A stretch of DNA of 64,000 bases from Euclidia mi (GCA_944739405.2 OX123192.2:52566486-52630485), one strand, 5' to 3'; positions 1 through 11,978 are shown, numbered from the stretch's first letter. The notes: a model not told the origin generated them from the letters alone. Numbers and translations: made by a program.

Positions 1-120
1 CTTGTTCTTTTGTTTCATCATCTAGGAAACAATGTAAGATAGTGTAATCATTATCTTATTGATATTGTGGGTGGGTAGTTTGATCGTTTGTGAGATATTA
101 AAGATTGTAATATAATAAGC

Positions 121-236
121 GGCAATAGGCTCGCCACCTATTACGTGGGATCAAAACACTGGCGTGAGGTGGGCGTTTAATATGCCTCTGCCTACCCATT
201 CGGGGAAACAGGCGTGAGTCTGTGTATGTATGTATG
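121..236 (+). repeat. SINE tail fragment (tRNA-type lepidopteran SINE)
   Basis: This is the 3' part of the dispersed SINE that is complete at 42072-42466. It runs from GGCAATAGGCTCGCC through the conserved TTCGGGGA block to a TGTATGTATG tail. The head with the tRNA-like promoter is missing. The paralogous copy is at 18233-18348. Confidence 0.75.
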
Positions 237-477
237 ATGTAAAGATTGTAATATAGGATAGAATAATATACTGTGGATCAAGTTGTATCAATGAGATTCA
301 TTATATACCTGTGGTAAACATTTAGTAAATTGTGTCGATGCTAAATAATGTTTATTATGTTCTGTTGTAAGACAGACTTTTCTAGTAATATAAAACTACC
401 CACAACATTAATATTTGATATAAATTGGCTGTACCACTGTTTGTTAATTATTACTTATTGAAAAGAATGATCAAGAT

Positions 478-560
478 ATTTATTGCCCGTTCTTTCTCTT
501 GGTTCTATGCCTTTGCTTTGCGAACTGGGCTCTAAATGTAAATGTAGAATCACGACGTAA
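478..560 (+). repeat. SINE body remnant
   Basis: The segment around 478-560 matches, in opposite orientation, the body of the 5S-headed SINE at 8003-8278, sharing the blocks TTATTGCCCGTTC and AAATGTAAATGTAGAATC. The paralogue is 18590-18672. A short reading frame here is not considered a gene. The 5S-like head and the tail are not recognisable. Confidence 0.5.
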
Positions 561-1730
561 TATAAAGATATATCCTTTTGCCAAACTGAATACACGTAAG
601 TATGATTTGATAGTTGTCTCTTTTATTTATCAAAACTGTCTCTACACTATAGAGAGCTTTCCTGATTCTGACAAGGGCAACTAATGGTTGCGCTTTGTGG
701 AATAAAGTAGTTGCGCTTTTTTAGTTGCGCTCAAAAATAGTTGCACTATTAGCAAAACCTCAAATAAAGACACTTAAGAAAGAAGAGTAGGTACCTTTTA
801 AATCTCGGTTAAATGACCAAGGATTACAATTTAGTACTTATACTAAAATCGTCTCCAAAGTAAGTCAAGAAACACGTCAATTGCAACGAAAGTATGTATT
901 TATTTGTATGTTTTATAAGTAAGTGTTTATTTACTTTATTAGGTCTAATACCTAATAATGAAGTTATTAATAAGGAAATTAGCACTTATTGGTCTTGAAT
1001 TTAAGGTTTAATTTCACTTTACACTGCTACAATCAATCAGCATTCCATTAAATCAGAAAGACAACCAACGCATCAACTCTCAAACAGTCGACAAATAAAA
1101 AAGATACGACGCCCTCTGACGTCACAAATTACGTATTCGCTCAGGAGTTTTATTGAAGAGGATATGAACATTGAACAATACATTCACTTATCACACACGA
1201 AAGATATTGTTGAGTAAAAGATTTATTGCATTTTTACGCGCTCCGACATGAGAGCCTTGATTTTGTTGAGAGCAATGGTATTTATGATGTTTTAAATATA
1301 TATGTTTGTATCTATAGGCTTCGCCCGCTTGGAAGTCGGTTATAGGTTAGGAGGCTGACAAGTGATAAAGCCTTTACTCTCTCCAGCCTCCTAAGTATCT
1401 CGTCACACAAAATCTTATTATAGCATCACTTCGTTGCGTCTTGCATGAAGGACAAAATTACTAACTCACTTCGCATTCATTAGTTTTGTATGCATCATAA
1501 AGATATTCTGATGAATACTGGCTACTGGACAGTTGGATAAAAGTAGCTATTTGGATCGATAAATTTAATCGGAGTGGAGGACGTTACAAGAGTCAACAAT
1601 CCACAAGGTAAAAGACTGAATTAATTTGAGTCCGAACGGCTGGATCCATCAGCTGATTTTGATAAAATTTTGCATAAAATTCCTCCTTCCTTCCTATGGG
1701 GCTGTAACAGGAAAATAAATACTAAATAAA

Positions 1731-1985
1731 GACAAATCAAACTACTGAAATGGAAATGGGCAGGACACCTTAAAAGAAGTAAGACAGAAAAGTGGACGAA
1801 CGGAGTGACGGAATGGTGCCCTAGATATAAAAAGAGAAGTAAAGGCAGACAGCATCGAAGATGGAAGGATGATATCAAGGAGGTGGCAGGACCATGCTGG
1901 ATGAGGATAGCAAAGGATAGATTGTTGTGGAGAACACTTGGGGAAACCTATGCCAAGAGCAAGATAATCACGAAACAGTTTTAAT
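1731..1985 (+). pseudogene. LINE 3' fragment (C-terminus of endonuclease/RT polyprotein)
   Basis: Translation gives a stretch of the type KLLKWKWAGHLKRSK followed by a basic, arginine-rich region and a terminal block RDRSLWRTLGEAYA (seen best in the paralogues). This is the characteristic C-terminal tail of RTE-like insect retrotransposon polyproteins, downstream of the reverse transcriptase. There is no RT domain, so the copy is heavily 5'-truncated, and in this copy a base loss near the end shifts the frame. Paralogues lie at 22533-22794 and 26381-26642, so the insertion predates the duplication. Confidence 0.7.
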
Positions 1986-2787
1986 TACGTTATTTTCGTT
2001 TAATTACGTTGCTTTCTTAAACAACCATGTTTAATATTAGTAGTGCAAAGTAGCTATAAGATGAAATGTACTTGTTTTTAAATAATTAGTTCAGAAATCT
2101 CTCTTTTCAGGTAGCACAATACTGATTTCTTAATTAAATGTACTCAATATAATTAGTTTCTAAAACCGGAAACTACACTATATTATAACGTAGAAAACAC
2201 AAGTCTTCAAATAACTTCATTGCTTTTAAAAAATTTTTGAAAATTATACCACAGACATTTGGTAATTATTAATTTAACATTAATTAATGATGTTTTAACG
2301 TTGATCGTGATGTGACGTTAATTAAAAGTAATTGGCACTTTTTTGTTTTCGCGTTTATATTTGCTCTGGAGACTAAAATATAAATATACTATACCTACCA
2401 CCAAAAACATTCTGTAACAAAATAGCCAAATCTCGATGGAACTTTTTGTTTCTCTAAAAAGTAATGAAACTTAGACAAAATTGAGCCAAGTTTCAGGTTC
2501 CTTACTGCAATTCTACTATTATTATATTTAATGTTATGTGACTTGGCCATTCACATGTACCCACTAAAAATGTTCTACCGTTGATCGCATTTTTTCAATA
2601 TCTAGAGAGTAAAAAATATTCAACCGTTTGAACATTCACAGTTTCGTCTATTTTGCTCGAAATATGGTCTCGATAGACAGAGAGTCGGTTAGATATATGT
2701 ACAGATTTACAACAAAATTATCTTAAAATCAAGGTACGTTCTAACTTATTTGGTTGGTTTTATATATTAGCGTGGTATCATTATATA

Positions 2788-3087
2788 GAAACGAGGAGAT
2801 CCGCAGTAGAACCAAAGTCGCCGACATAGCTCTCCGGATAGCCAAGCTGAAGTGGCAGTGGGCAGGGCACATAGCTCGAAGAACCGATGGCCGTTGGGGC
2901 AGAAAGGTTCTGGAGTGGCGGCCACGTACCGGACGACGCAGCAGAGGTAGGCCCCCCGCAAGGTGGACCGACGACCTCGTCAAGATCGCGGGAGGCGGTT
3001 GGATGCGGGCGGCTCAAGACCGGTCTGTGTGGAGAACCTTGGGGGAGGCCTATGTCCAGCAGTGGACGTCGTTTGGCTGATATGATG
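2788..3087 (+). mobile_element. 5'-truncated RTE-type LINE with TSD, absent from paralogue
   Basis: 300 bp are inserted between two copies of ATCATTATATA (2777-2787 and 3088-3098). The paralogues at 23582 and 27426 have a single uninterrupted copy, i.e. the empty site. The insert encodes the C-terminal LINE tail, with TKVADIALRIAKLKWQWAGH, then an arginine-rich RPRTGRRSRGRP block, then RWTDDLVKIAGGGWMRAAQD, ending EAYVQQWTSFG and stop near 3080. It finishes in a TGA/ATG-rich 3' end as is usual for RTE elements. No catalytic domain is present. It belongs to a different subfamily from the fragment at 1731-1985. Confidence 0.9.
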
Positions 3088-3098
3088 ATCATTATATA

Positions 3099-3300
3099 CT
3101 GTACCACGGCTTGGAAAAGGCCTCCTCTCACTATGAAAAGGTAAAGGCTGTAGTCCACCACGCTAGCCAAGTACGCGTAGACGGACCTCACATGTTTTTC
3201 GAGAACATTATGGAGAACTCTTAGACAGTGAAGTTTCCTCAAGATGTTTTCCTTAATTAGCACTTAACTTTGAGAAGTCATTGGTGCGCGTCGTGGATTT
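3099..3300 (-). repeat. Dispersed SINE body (old, shared)
   Basis: The body of a widespread lepidopteran SINE is recognisable from the order ACTGCTTGGAAAAGGCCTCC, CCACCACGCTAGCCAAG, GGTTTCCTCAAGATGTTTTCC, AAGTCATTGGTGCG. The tRNA-like head expected at the right end is not recognisable. Paralogues are at 23594-23790 and 27442-27640. A related copy is at 48405-48660. Confidence 0.65.
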
Positions 3301-5011
3301 GCATTTAGTTTTCTTAGGATTACCTGAGAAACCCTTAAGCACGATCGTTTGGCGCTTTAATTTAATATACACCCATTAGCACCGAGATTTTGTGAAATAC
3401 CTACCGTCCCATCAAAGAACGATATTCCACAAAATCACTCTTAGAACCTAACTAACCAAGTGTCTAATAATTAAGACTTGCCTGAGTACAATATCAAAGT
3501 TATCATTTTCAAATATCAGTTTCTTTGAATCGGCTATTACTCGTTAATTAGTAAAGCTTAATAAGCTGTTATAATTTTCATTTTAAGTTCGTTATGTATG
3601 ATGCTCTGACACAAAGTTTACATACACCCAAATATTACAGTTTAGAAGATAGAGTGGGGTTTCAAAATTGAGGTTGAAAAATTGTAAAAAGTAAAGATTT
3701 TCCTAGTCACCCACTATTTTTACTTTTATCATATTAGGTATTTTATCAGTTACAGTAGAAAGATACTAAATAGCGAACACGTTCCTATCTTCTATTTATG
3801 GATTCCACGCAGCACTTTCATATTTGTTTGTATAATATACTACACGGATAGCTTTCGACAATTTTTGCCACATTTAAAAAGGAAGTGTGTTATTTATTGG
3901 TGTCACAGCATTACTGGAATGCTAATGTACGAAGAGAATTAAGCTATATGTATGTGAGTATAAGATTTGAAACAACTATTTATTTGTTTTGTGGATAGTT
4001 GTATGCAAATTGAATGTTTATTGGCATTGTGCGCATAAATAAATATTTACTAATAATAAAAGTGGTTAAATATAATGACCACCATAAATGCTTTGATACC
4101 CTTAGTTCTTTAACCAAAAATATATACCTACTTACGAGTAACACCAGAAAAATAAAGTTTAAAATTACAATAGTACTAGCTATTTCAGTCACAACTGTAC
4201 TTCAAATTGTACTCGAACATCAAATGTACTAAATGATCACAAAAAATAAGTTATTTTAGGTTCTCTTGTGACCCTTAATTCACCCTGAGAAGCAGGGCTT
4301 CGTCAACTTAGTTTATTACAGTAGGTGATGTAAACAAATTCAATTTATGTGTAGGTATTTCATACAAGTATCAAAATAACTTTGGTAAGAATTTTACATT
4401 AAAATGGTGGTTTAAATTTGGTGATCATTTACTACTTTTGGGCTAACAATGATTTATTTGGAGTTATTTTGCTTAAATAGGATAGCGAACTGTTAAAACT
4501 TTGGTTATAATTTTACATTAAAATACGGGTTTCATTTTGGTGATTATTTACTATTTTTTATTATTTATATTATTATATGTTACTATATCTAGTGGTAAGT
4601 TAAACATAAGCCATATTATAAAGCTGAAGAGAACAAATAAACTTATTTGTTTGGTTGAACGCACTCATTTTAGAAACTATAACATCATGCTATAAGCCAC
4701 GGGTGCGGAGCAGTAGCCCAAAATAACGTATTATAACCGCGGGCTCAGCTCGTATATTTATAGACATAAAAAGACTTTATTAGACGTCTTAAAAGTTATG
4801 TTGAACTTTTGATTACGGTTTCAAATTTACTAGATGTAGCTAGGGGCTCATTATAGTTGAGAAAGTTATTTTAGATGTTTTGCATGAATTTCAAAGTATA
4901 AAATGTTGTTGTAGAATCTACTATCATGACCCATTGTGTTTGTGTTCTATTCTGTTTGTATTCTTCACAAATAGTGTTAGGCGGATCGTAGCTAGCTTGC
5001 GTAATGTATTA
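3301..5011. other. Non-coding, nothing recognised except a small GGAGCCC-type hairpin
   Basis: AT-rich sequence shared with copy 2 (27650-28800 and 30787-31344). The only structure noted is CCCTGAGAAGCAGGGC near 4287. In copy 2 near 28635 this is part of a better-preserved GGAGCCCTG...CAGGGCTCC hairpin, also found at 44840, 45175 and in duplication copy B. No exon-like reading frame was found. Confidence 0.6.
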
Positions 5012-5210
5012 TGTAATAATATTCTACCGCACAATATCATCAAGTCCCAAATCAAGCTGAACTTGTATTATGGGTACAAGACCTTGGATACAACTAGAAA
5101 TACCCAGAACAAAACAAATATTCGCCGGACTTAAGCTGGAATCGATCCCGCGACCTTGAGCCGTGGCAGTTGCTAACACTCCCCCCACGCCACTGGGTTG
5201 TCAAACTAGC
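5012..5210 (-). repeat. Degenerate tRNA-headed SINE
   Basis: Similar in order to the SINE at 62817-63073: AATATTCTACCRC, a CAAGTCCCAA block, CACCCAGA-like and CAAATATTC blocks, then a reverse-complement B-box-like GGAATCGATCC followed by the tRNA-like head. Paralogue at about 31345-31548. Strongly mutated and old. Confidence 0.55.
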
Positions 5211-7183
5211 GGACATCTTTCTGCCTATACAATTGCCAATGCAAGTTAAGTTTGGTGACTACATTAACTGCCACCTACTAGTTGTATTTTCAAGCGTCAC
5301 TTACCAATCCATCCAGGAACCCGATGAAATGTACACACAAGATTTCATCTAAATTGGTTCAGCCTTTCACAAATTCAATATTTTACCCCACATTGTAAGC
5401 ACATATTTTCCCTTAATCAAAGGAGATAACCGAACATTTATTTAATATTTCCCCCAAGAATCATTCCATAATATCGTCTTGAGTTATTGCTAACTTGTTA
5501 TTGTTGGTACAAAGTTCTAGAATGTTCAAAGCATCCAATCAATCAAACCGCCGATATAATAATTCGCTTCACGTTATATAGATGTTCTTGCTACAGCTTT
5601 GTGTTCCCGCATAGTTTGTGATAATTTTCAACGGTATGTGGTGCAGCGCAGGTGCTGTGAAATAAGGTGAGATTGTGTGATACCTGTATTGCAGTTTCTT
5701 ATGTATATTAAAAGCATCATTATGCTATTATGCTTTTGCCCGCGGCTTCGCGCGCGTTCGGGACATTACCGGGACAAATTATAATTATTTATGCATGTGT
5801 ATTTAGGGTGAACTAATTGATAGAACTCCGAATGCAGAAATACATGGAGCTATTAATAATATAAGAGCGTTGTAGCCTGAAAGAAGATATCATGACAAGG
5901 ATTGAAGAAGAAATGCTGAAATGTTTTGGACACGTGGAACGATGAGTGAAGAAGAGTAAATCAAGAAGAGTGAAGAAGAAGAATGATTAAAATGTAAGAC
6001 AAAATTAAATGTGGACAAGTCGCTCACGACAGACCTCGTAGAACTTTTTTTATTATTTTAGCCTATCAAAAATAATCCATGTCGACCAAATTGGTATCCG
6101 AAACAGGCGAGCATGAATGAAAACAGTAATGAAAGTAGAGGAAGCGCGTGAGGTTTGTAAGTTAGCAAGTGGCGTTTTGTTATCTTCGCCTACCCCGACG
6201 AAAAGCAGACGTGAGTATGTGTATGTATGTATTCGGGTTTAAGTAGTGAATGTGTTTGAAAAAGAAGGTGAGGTAGCTTTTATTTGCTGCCCTGTTGGTC
6301 TAGTCGTTGAGTAGTGATGCTGATTGCTAATTGGGTAGATACTACGCTGGACAAAATTAAATGTATGAGTCATGCGCAGGATAATTTGTTTTCTACTTGG
6401 GTGTACTAACTACTAACTATCTATGTAAGGATTTAAGAATATTTAGTACGTATCAGTGTTTTTAATCATGGTCTGATTGATATAGTATAAATTCTGTTCA
6501 TTATCAGAATGCTTATATCTGGATTGCCCTCTCGATTAAAATCTTTATTTATTTGATAGTAAATCATGAATTCATTTTGATAAGCAATTTTATTCCCTAC
6601 ATGAAAATCATTATATCCAGTTTTATTACAAAAATATCTACAGACACGTACTTTTTAATTCATGAACTTTTTTATTTTTTTGTGAGTTAAAGGCTTATTT
6701 CAAAAGTATATTTCGTTGCATTGAGATCAGTTCTCAAAGATGTACAAAGTCTGAGAATTTTGATGAAATTTCCACATTATGCTCCGAATTTACTTAAGTT
6801 TGTATACCGGATTTATCAATACAAACAAACAACAAACAAACAGAACAAACAAACAAAAATATTTATTTGTATCTCCAATACATAGCATAGGTACATATAC
6901 ATTTTCTTAATGAGTATAACAGAAGGCGGTACATGGAGAACAAATTAGGCATTTGCGTCAGCTATTGTCGCAGTTTAAACAACTATAACGCTGGTATTCT
7001 CGCAGGCCTATATGCAATTATTAAATATATAAATTAATTTTATAAAAATAAATGAACGAAAAAATAATATATATATTATATATGTTTTACATGCTTCAGT
7101 TACATTAAAATAACAAAACAAATACGATAAAAAATATTTAAGTATAATGTTATTATTTTGGAAATAAGACAAAATATTCCATT
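5211..7183. other. Non-coding region; one SINE-tail remnant
   Basis: No exon or ORF is convincing. Around 6185-6230 a short CGCCTACCCCGACGAAAAG plus GTATGTATGT tail is a relic of the tRNA-type SINE. At 5735-5765 copy 1 has a GC-rich stretch that copy 2 (near 32040) lacks, leaving a short CGCG junction. The sequence otherwise matches 31549-33402. Confidence 0.55.
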
Positions 7184-7473
7184 TTTTATGGGCTCACGGC
7201 TGTATCCCCGAAGGGGTAGGCAGAGGAGTAATATTATACCCACATTTCGCTATGATTTTTTTTTTAGGTCCCACGTAATAGGGGGCGCGCCTATTGCCGT
7301 TATCGGGCATATCACCAGACTGCATGCTGCTACTGAGAATTCGGAAAAACCCAGTAACACTTTTGCCCTACCCGTGAATGGAACCCAGAACCTCCGATCA
7401 GCAGTCGAAAACACTATCCACTGGACCACGAAGGCAGTCCGTAAACGCTATCCACCAGACCACGGAGGCAGTC
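7184..7473 (-). mobile_element. tRNA-derived SINE with duplicated head
   Basis: Flanked by a 12-bp target-site duplication AAATATTCCATT (7172-7183 and 7474-7485). On the minus strand it runs from a tRNA-like head to the CTTCGGGGATACAGCC tail. The A-box-like stretch TGGTCCAGTGGATAG (reverse complement) occurs twice within about 35 bp, giving a head of dimeric appearance. The paralogue with the same TSD is 33403-33691, so insertion preceded the duplication. Confidence 0.85.
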
Positions 7474-8002
7474 AAATATTCCATTACTTATTTATTTACG
7501 ATTTTAGCTAGATACGGTAGAATGAAACTGATAGGAATAATTCGAAAGTCGTTAAATGCAAATTTCAATGACACGCGGTCCAGCTTTAAGTACCTACTAT
7601 ATAAGCCATTTTTGCAACGAATTGCCTGATAGTCAATCGAAATAATCCAGTAAAAAAGGCACTACACATTTTTTTCAAATAAACCACATTGAATCGTCAC
7701 TCTGGACAGAGTGTCATTCATCCAATCCCATATCAGTCGTGTTTCTCACTGTCCCTTGATTTATGAGACAACTTTGAGATTGAGTACTTGTCTTTGCACG
7801 CACACTTGTACATTATAATAATTTAATTCTACGAAGTCAGCTTTTTGTGTGGCTAGTACTAGTATGTCAGTACATAAATGTGCTTTGGAAATCTCTGGTC
7901 TCAGCTCTAGTGTTGGAGGTCCTCCGACATGGCCTAACGATTTTTGACCTAAGAAAAGATCCAGGACCGACAGATTTACGTGACCGCCGAAGCATGGTAG
8001 CG

Positions 8003-8278
8003 CAAAGTCAAAGTCAAAATCATTTATTCATTTAGGCCACAAATTGACGCTTATGAACGTCAAAAATTAAAGTTAATTACTAGATGATTCTACATTTACA
8101 TTTACTGCCACGTTCGCAATGCAATAGGTAGAACCACGAGAAGGAACGGGCAATAAAACACGTGGCTACTCTTTTTAACTGCCAGTATAATGGTTTGGAT
8201 GTAAATGACACACGCGGTCATCCATCCAAGTAGTGACCTATATAACCGTTGCCTAACTTTGCCGAACTATTACGAACA
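8003..8278 (-). mobile_element. SINE with 5S rRNA-like head (copy 1, head truncated)
   Basis: Read on the minus strand, the element starts with a block resembling the 3' half of 5S rRNA (ACTTGGATGGATGACCGCG). It continues with CCCGTTCCTTCTCGTGG and AAATGTAAATGTAGAATC body blocks and ends in AAATGAATAAATGATTTTG followed by (ACTTTG)n. This layout fits a SINE whose pol III promoter came from 5S rRNA (SINE3 class). The head is cut at 8278 by the same deletion that removed most of the dpr exon. Confidence 0.65.
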
Positions 8279-8281
8279 TAA

Positions 8282-8323
8282 CTCCAGGCTGCTTAACTAC
8301 GACACGAAGAGGGGCAGAGTCAG
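8282..8323 (+). pseudogene. Remnant of dpr-like Ig exon (3' end only)
   Basis: These 42 bases match the last 42 bases of the Ig exon at 35170-35347 (residues SRLLNYDxKRGRVR), with a Lys-to-Thr change in the KK pair and a silent-position change near the end. The splice donor (CAG|GTAAGC) is intact. Everything upstream is gone: the sequence jumps from the 5S-like SINE head (8278) through four filler bases to the exon, so about 0.8 kb including the acceptor and the Ig cysteine was deleted. Without an acceptor this piece cannot be spliced as a normal internal exon. It shows that segmental duplication I copied part of a dpr-like gene and that this copy died. Confidence 0.85.
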
Positions 8324-10763
8324 GTAAGCGATATAGTTTTTGTATATAGCATCAACCCATCGTCCTGTGGGACTTATGATGCACCCAAGGGCTTTCAGGG
8401 GGGAACACAATTATTTATAAAGGCAGGCATTCTGAAGGCAAGTATACCATAATTTATACCCGAGTACAGGATGCCCGCAGTTACTCTAGCAAATTATTTA
8501 TAATTTCATATGATATAGATTTCACATTTATTATAATAGTATAGATACGCAGATATTTTTATTACGTTTATAAGTTTATTTTTGCGTTTGTAAAATAAAC
8601 ACAAGACTAAATGTGCGGGGTCAAACGGATGATCCAAAACTCAATTAAAATACAGATACCACCTACATAAGATTTGATTTAAGCAAAGTGAGAAGGATTA
8701 AATAATTTCACCTACAAACGCAAAAATATTTTGGACGAAGAAGAAATTAAAATAAGAATAGAATATGTGACGACGACGCTCTACGACGAAAAGAAAATTA
8801 AAGTTGAGATATTATCATTTTGAAAATAAAGTTAGGACAATGCGATTAAGGTTACATATAAAATTGTAATTTGACCTAATTTTGTCAAAAGTAGGTCTTT
8901 CTCATCTATAGATTGGCTTCCGGTGACTTAAAAAAGTTTTAGAATGTTCTATTTTGTTCCAATATACGAGTAGGTACAGTGTCACTTCTCATAATTCTTA
9001 AATAACAAAAATAATAAAGTGAGTTCTATCGAACGGTAAAGTTAAACATCGCCTCATAAATCACTGCCTCTTGTAGTATTAAAATTGCATTGCGTTAAAG
9101 TGCATCGGAGAACACGCATGTATGTACGTCAAACCCTCTGTTCTGATTAATATCTCGGGACAAGAATCTGCCACTTTGGCTATAGCTATCTATCTATCTA
9201 TCTAACACATAATACCAGAGTTGATAACACACTCACACGAAATATTGATTATGTGCCTCTCATAGCGAGACGGCTATCGATTGTCAAAGTTAAGCTCATT
9301 TGCGGGGTATTGCTCTTCGGATGAGATGATAAACTGATTTAGATTCGACCAAGCGGTGCTTGTTTTGGATTTTAACACAGATCTTTGGTATGCATCGGTA
9401 AGCACTCCAAGGTTTTTGGCTCAATACTTGTCTGAGGACAGAAATCTTTGTCCATACTTTGCTCTAATTTGATAGAGTGCTAGGCACTGATCGATTTAGC
9501 GATTTTCATTTCACTCTATCAAGTATCATTTGTTTTAGTTCCTTAGGTAAAGGTATTGACTCTGACCTGTTCCTTTAGCTGGTATGTATATTCCCTTCTT
9601 CTTCCTTTCTTTCTTCGGGCTTACACTTATATCGAAGTATTAAATTCATAACGTAGTCTATCTACAAGGCTTGTCGCGCTTGCTTGTTGTAAATAGCTTT
9701 TTGGCTGCTTTCACTTAAATTTACACGATGTCTTAAATTTAAAAGAACAAAATAGGATATATGTCTTGTCTGCAACTTGGCGATGCTTTTGTCTAAAGCA
9801 GAACAGTATCTACGAAATATTGTAATTCAACCTTATTATTAGCTTCAAGAAAATAGCGCTATTTTGAAGCTCTCCTTTTTGGTTTTGTTTAACGTCCCTA
9901 TTTATAAAATCTGTGAATAGTTGAAGGCAAGCAATTTTATAAGAAAGTCGTATAAAAGTAAATCGAATCGCGTGGCCTGCCTGATATTCAGTATATCCCC
10001 GGCAGACTGATTTTCTTGAATATTAAACTTGCATGGCATTTAATTACAATTAAATTAAAATAATGTTGAAATAAAACCAATACCTACTTATGTATTCTAT
10101 CGTACTTAATGTTGGTTTATAGATTTATATTCAATGATCTAGAATTTAATTTCCAGTCTCACCTTAACATTATGGTTGCTTAAAAAAGATAGACTCGGTA
10201 GAATTTAATATTACATTTTAAGTCAAGTTATAGAATTAGGTTCCTGATTAACGATCTATCCATGGATTTTGAGATTCAAAATTAGTGTTTGACATATTTT
10301 ATTAATCAAAAACTAGTCTAAGATCTCAAAAAAATTGATAGATCGAATATTGAATGCCGCGGTTGGTGCTATACTCGTAATTATAATAAGTAAGTGTTTT
10401 ATAGCTGCACCTTGTTTCTTTGATCTGAGTTTTAAACAGAATCAGCAGAAATGTATTAAGTTACAATCAAAGTGTACAAGTTTCTCAACATTTTCTCCAA
10501 GTACTAAATAACTGAAGAGTGCTAAACAATTTATAGCCAATCTATAGATATGAACTGAATTGGCTTACTGAGTGGTTTGAAGTTAACTTTAACTTCTTTG
10601 TTGATGTCTGCGATAACTGCTCTCTTATTATTTAACTGAGCTATAAGTTCTAGCCATTTCTTTTCAAATTGCTTTTTGGATAAGGATAAATGGTTTAACT
10701 ATTTCTGATTGCATCGTACATGTTTATTAAACGAGTAATATTACATACATACAAACATACATA
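8324..10763. other. Intron-like DNA without recognised elements
   Basis: Collinear with 35348-37968. It contains a short ATCT microsatellite (9184-9204) and the empty target site (AATCGCGTGGCC near 9966) of the retroposon found at 36976-37180 in copy 2. No ORF or exon is supported. Confidence 0.6.
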
Positions 10764-10834
10764 CATTGTATGTATACTTAAATACTTTATAAATTTCTAC
10801 CTGTTTATTAAGATCGAGTAACAAATTGCTTAAA

Positions 10835-11215
10835 ATTACGTTTGTTGTATGGGAGCCGCCCTTTATTATTTACTTTTTTTAAATTTAATTATTTATTTTG
10901 AAAGGTAATATACAACTACATATTCTGTGAAAATTTAAAGCGTCTACCTGTTACAGTTAGTAATTTTGAGCAAAAAATACGAAAAAAAACACATTTTTTG
11001 TATGGGCTTAATATTTTATTTATCTTTATTTGTAGTATTTGTTGTTATAGCGGTAACCGAAATACATGTGTGAATGTGAACATTTCAGCTTTCTAGCTAT
11101 CATGTTTTATGAGATACAGCCTGGTGACAGACAGACGGACAGACGGACAGACAGACAGACAGCGGAGGCTTAGTAATAGGGTTCCGTTTTTTACCTTTTA
11201 GGTACGGAACCCTAA
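10835..11215 (+). repeat. Dispersed retroposon with GGGTTCCGT...ACGGAACCC end
   Basis: A repeat type common in Lepidoptera. It begins near TTGTATGGGAGCCGCC, passes a CAGCCTGGTGACAGACAGACGG motif with a (GACA)n run (11126-11162), and ends AGGGTTCCGTTTTT...GGTACGGAACCCTAAAAA. The end forms a small hairpin and an A-rich terminus. No coding capacity is visible. The element class is uncertain, most likely a non-LTR-derived fragment. Confidence 0.65.
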
Positions 11216-11829
11216 AAACGAAAACTCTGACAAAGACAAAAATGCTATCTTTGTCTCTTTTACTCTTATGTATATCTGTATGTCATTATCTCGGTTTGTC
11301 ACGGTATTATTATTTGCTTGTCAAATCCATAGAGATACATCATCCTAGATTTTGTAGCATCTAACTGTAACAGCCAAAGACAAAAGCAGAGCTGCACATT
11401 TTAAATCGATTTTATGTGAAATCGATACAACATTAAAACGATGCTGTGACGTTTTTATTTGATTAAAACGTTGTTTTGCTTCAAAAATATTAGCTTATCT
11501 ATATAATGTTAATGAAATATTAAATAACTGCATTTTAAACCAAACCAAATCTATAAAGGTCTATTGTATCGATTACTTATTTAATAATCGATACGGATAT
11601 AGCACTCACGTCTATTCCTGTCACATCATTGTCTATGGCAACAATCAAATAATAAAGTATTCGTAATCAATTGGAATGCTTTTTATCATCATAAAATACT
11701 CCAGCTTTAACGAGACAAAGTGAAAATATTAAAAATCGTAGAAAAAAAACAATTTGTTTTGTTCATATGAAGTTTAAGGTCGCCACAACAAACCCAGACC
11801 AAATTCTGCCATTGTTCTTTGCCCTGAAG

Positions 11830-11911
11830 GGAAATGCATGTAGAAATTTGCCCTGAAAAGAAGCATGGAATACCATGCTTAATTTCAGGGCAAATTTCTA
11901 CATGCATTTCC
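11830..11911. repeat. Long hairpin (39-bp arms, 4-nt loop)
   Basis: Left arm 11830-11868 and right arm 11873-11911 are reverse complements except at two adjacent positions, with AATA between them. The arm begins GGAAATGCATGTAGAAATTTG. The phrase GCCCTGAA recurs just outside (11821), so this may be the core of a foldback or MITE. An open frame across it is a consequence of the palindrome. Confidence 0.85.
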
Positions 11912-11978
11912 TGTGTTAGAGACTGGTCATCTACTGTTACCATGTCACCTTTTGTACATATTTTATACCGTAGTTATA

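Larger units (their letters stand above)
1..10763. repeat. Segmental duplication I, copy 1
   Basis: Base 1 corresponds to 18113, and collinearity runs to about 10763, which corresponds to about 37968. The two copies share flanking non-repetitive sequence, old SINEs and a dpr exon piece, so this is a true segmental duplication and not a repeat family. The copies differ by scattered substitutions and small indels. Copy 1 lacks the MULE, the 3848-bp tandem repeat, the RTE and the 36976 retroposon. It carries a private LINE-tail insertion at 2788-3087 and a deletion of about 0.8 kb in the dpr exon. The left limit lies outside the window. Confidence 0.95.

Noticed and set aside
499..684. 61-codon open frame repeated at 18611
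   Set aside because: Falls in a SINE remnant, starts with a non-ATG codon, and is conserved only because of the segmental duplication.
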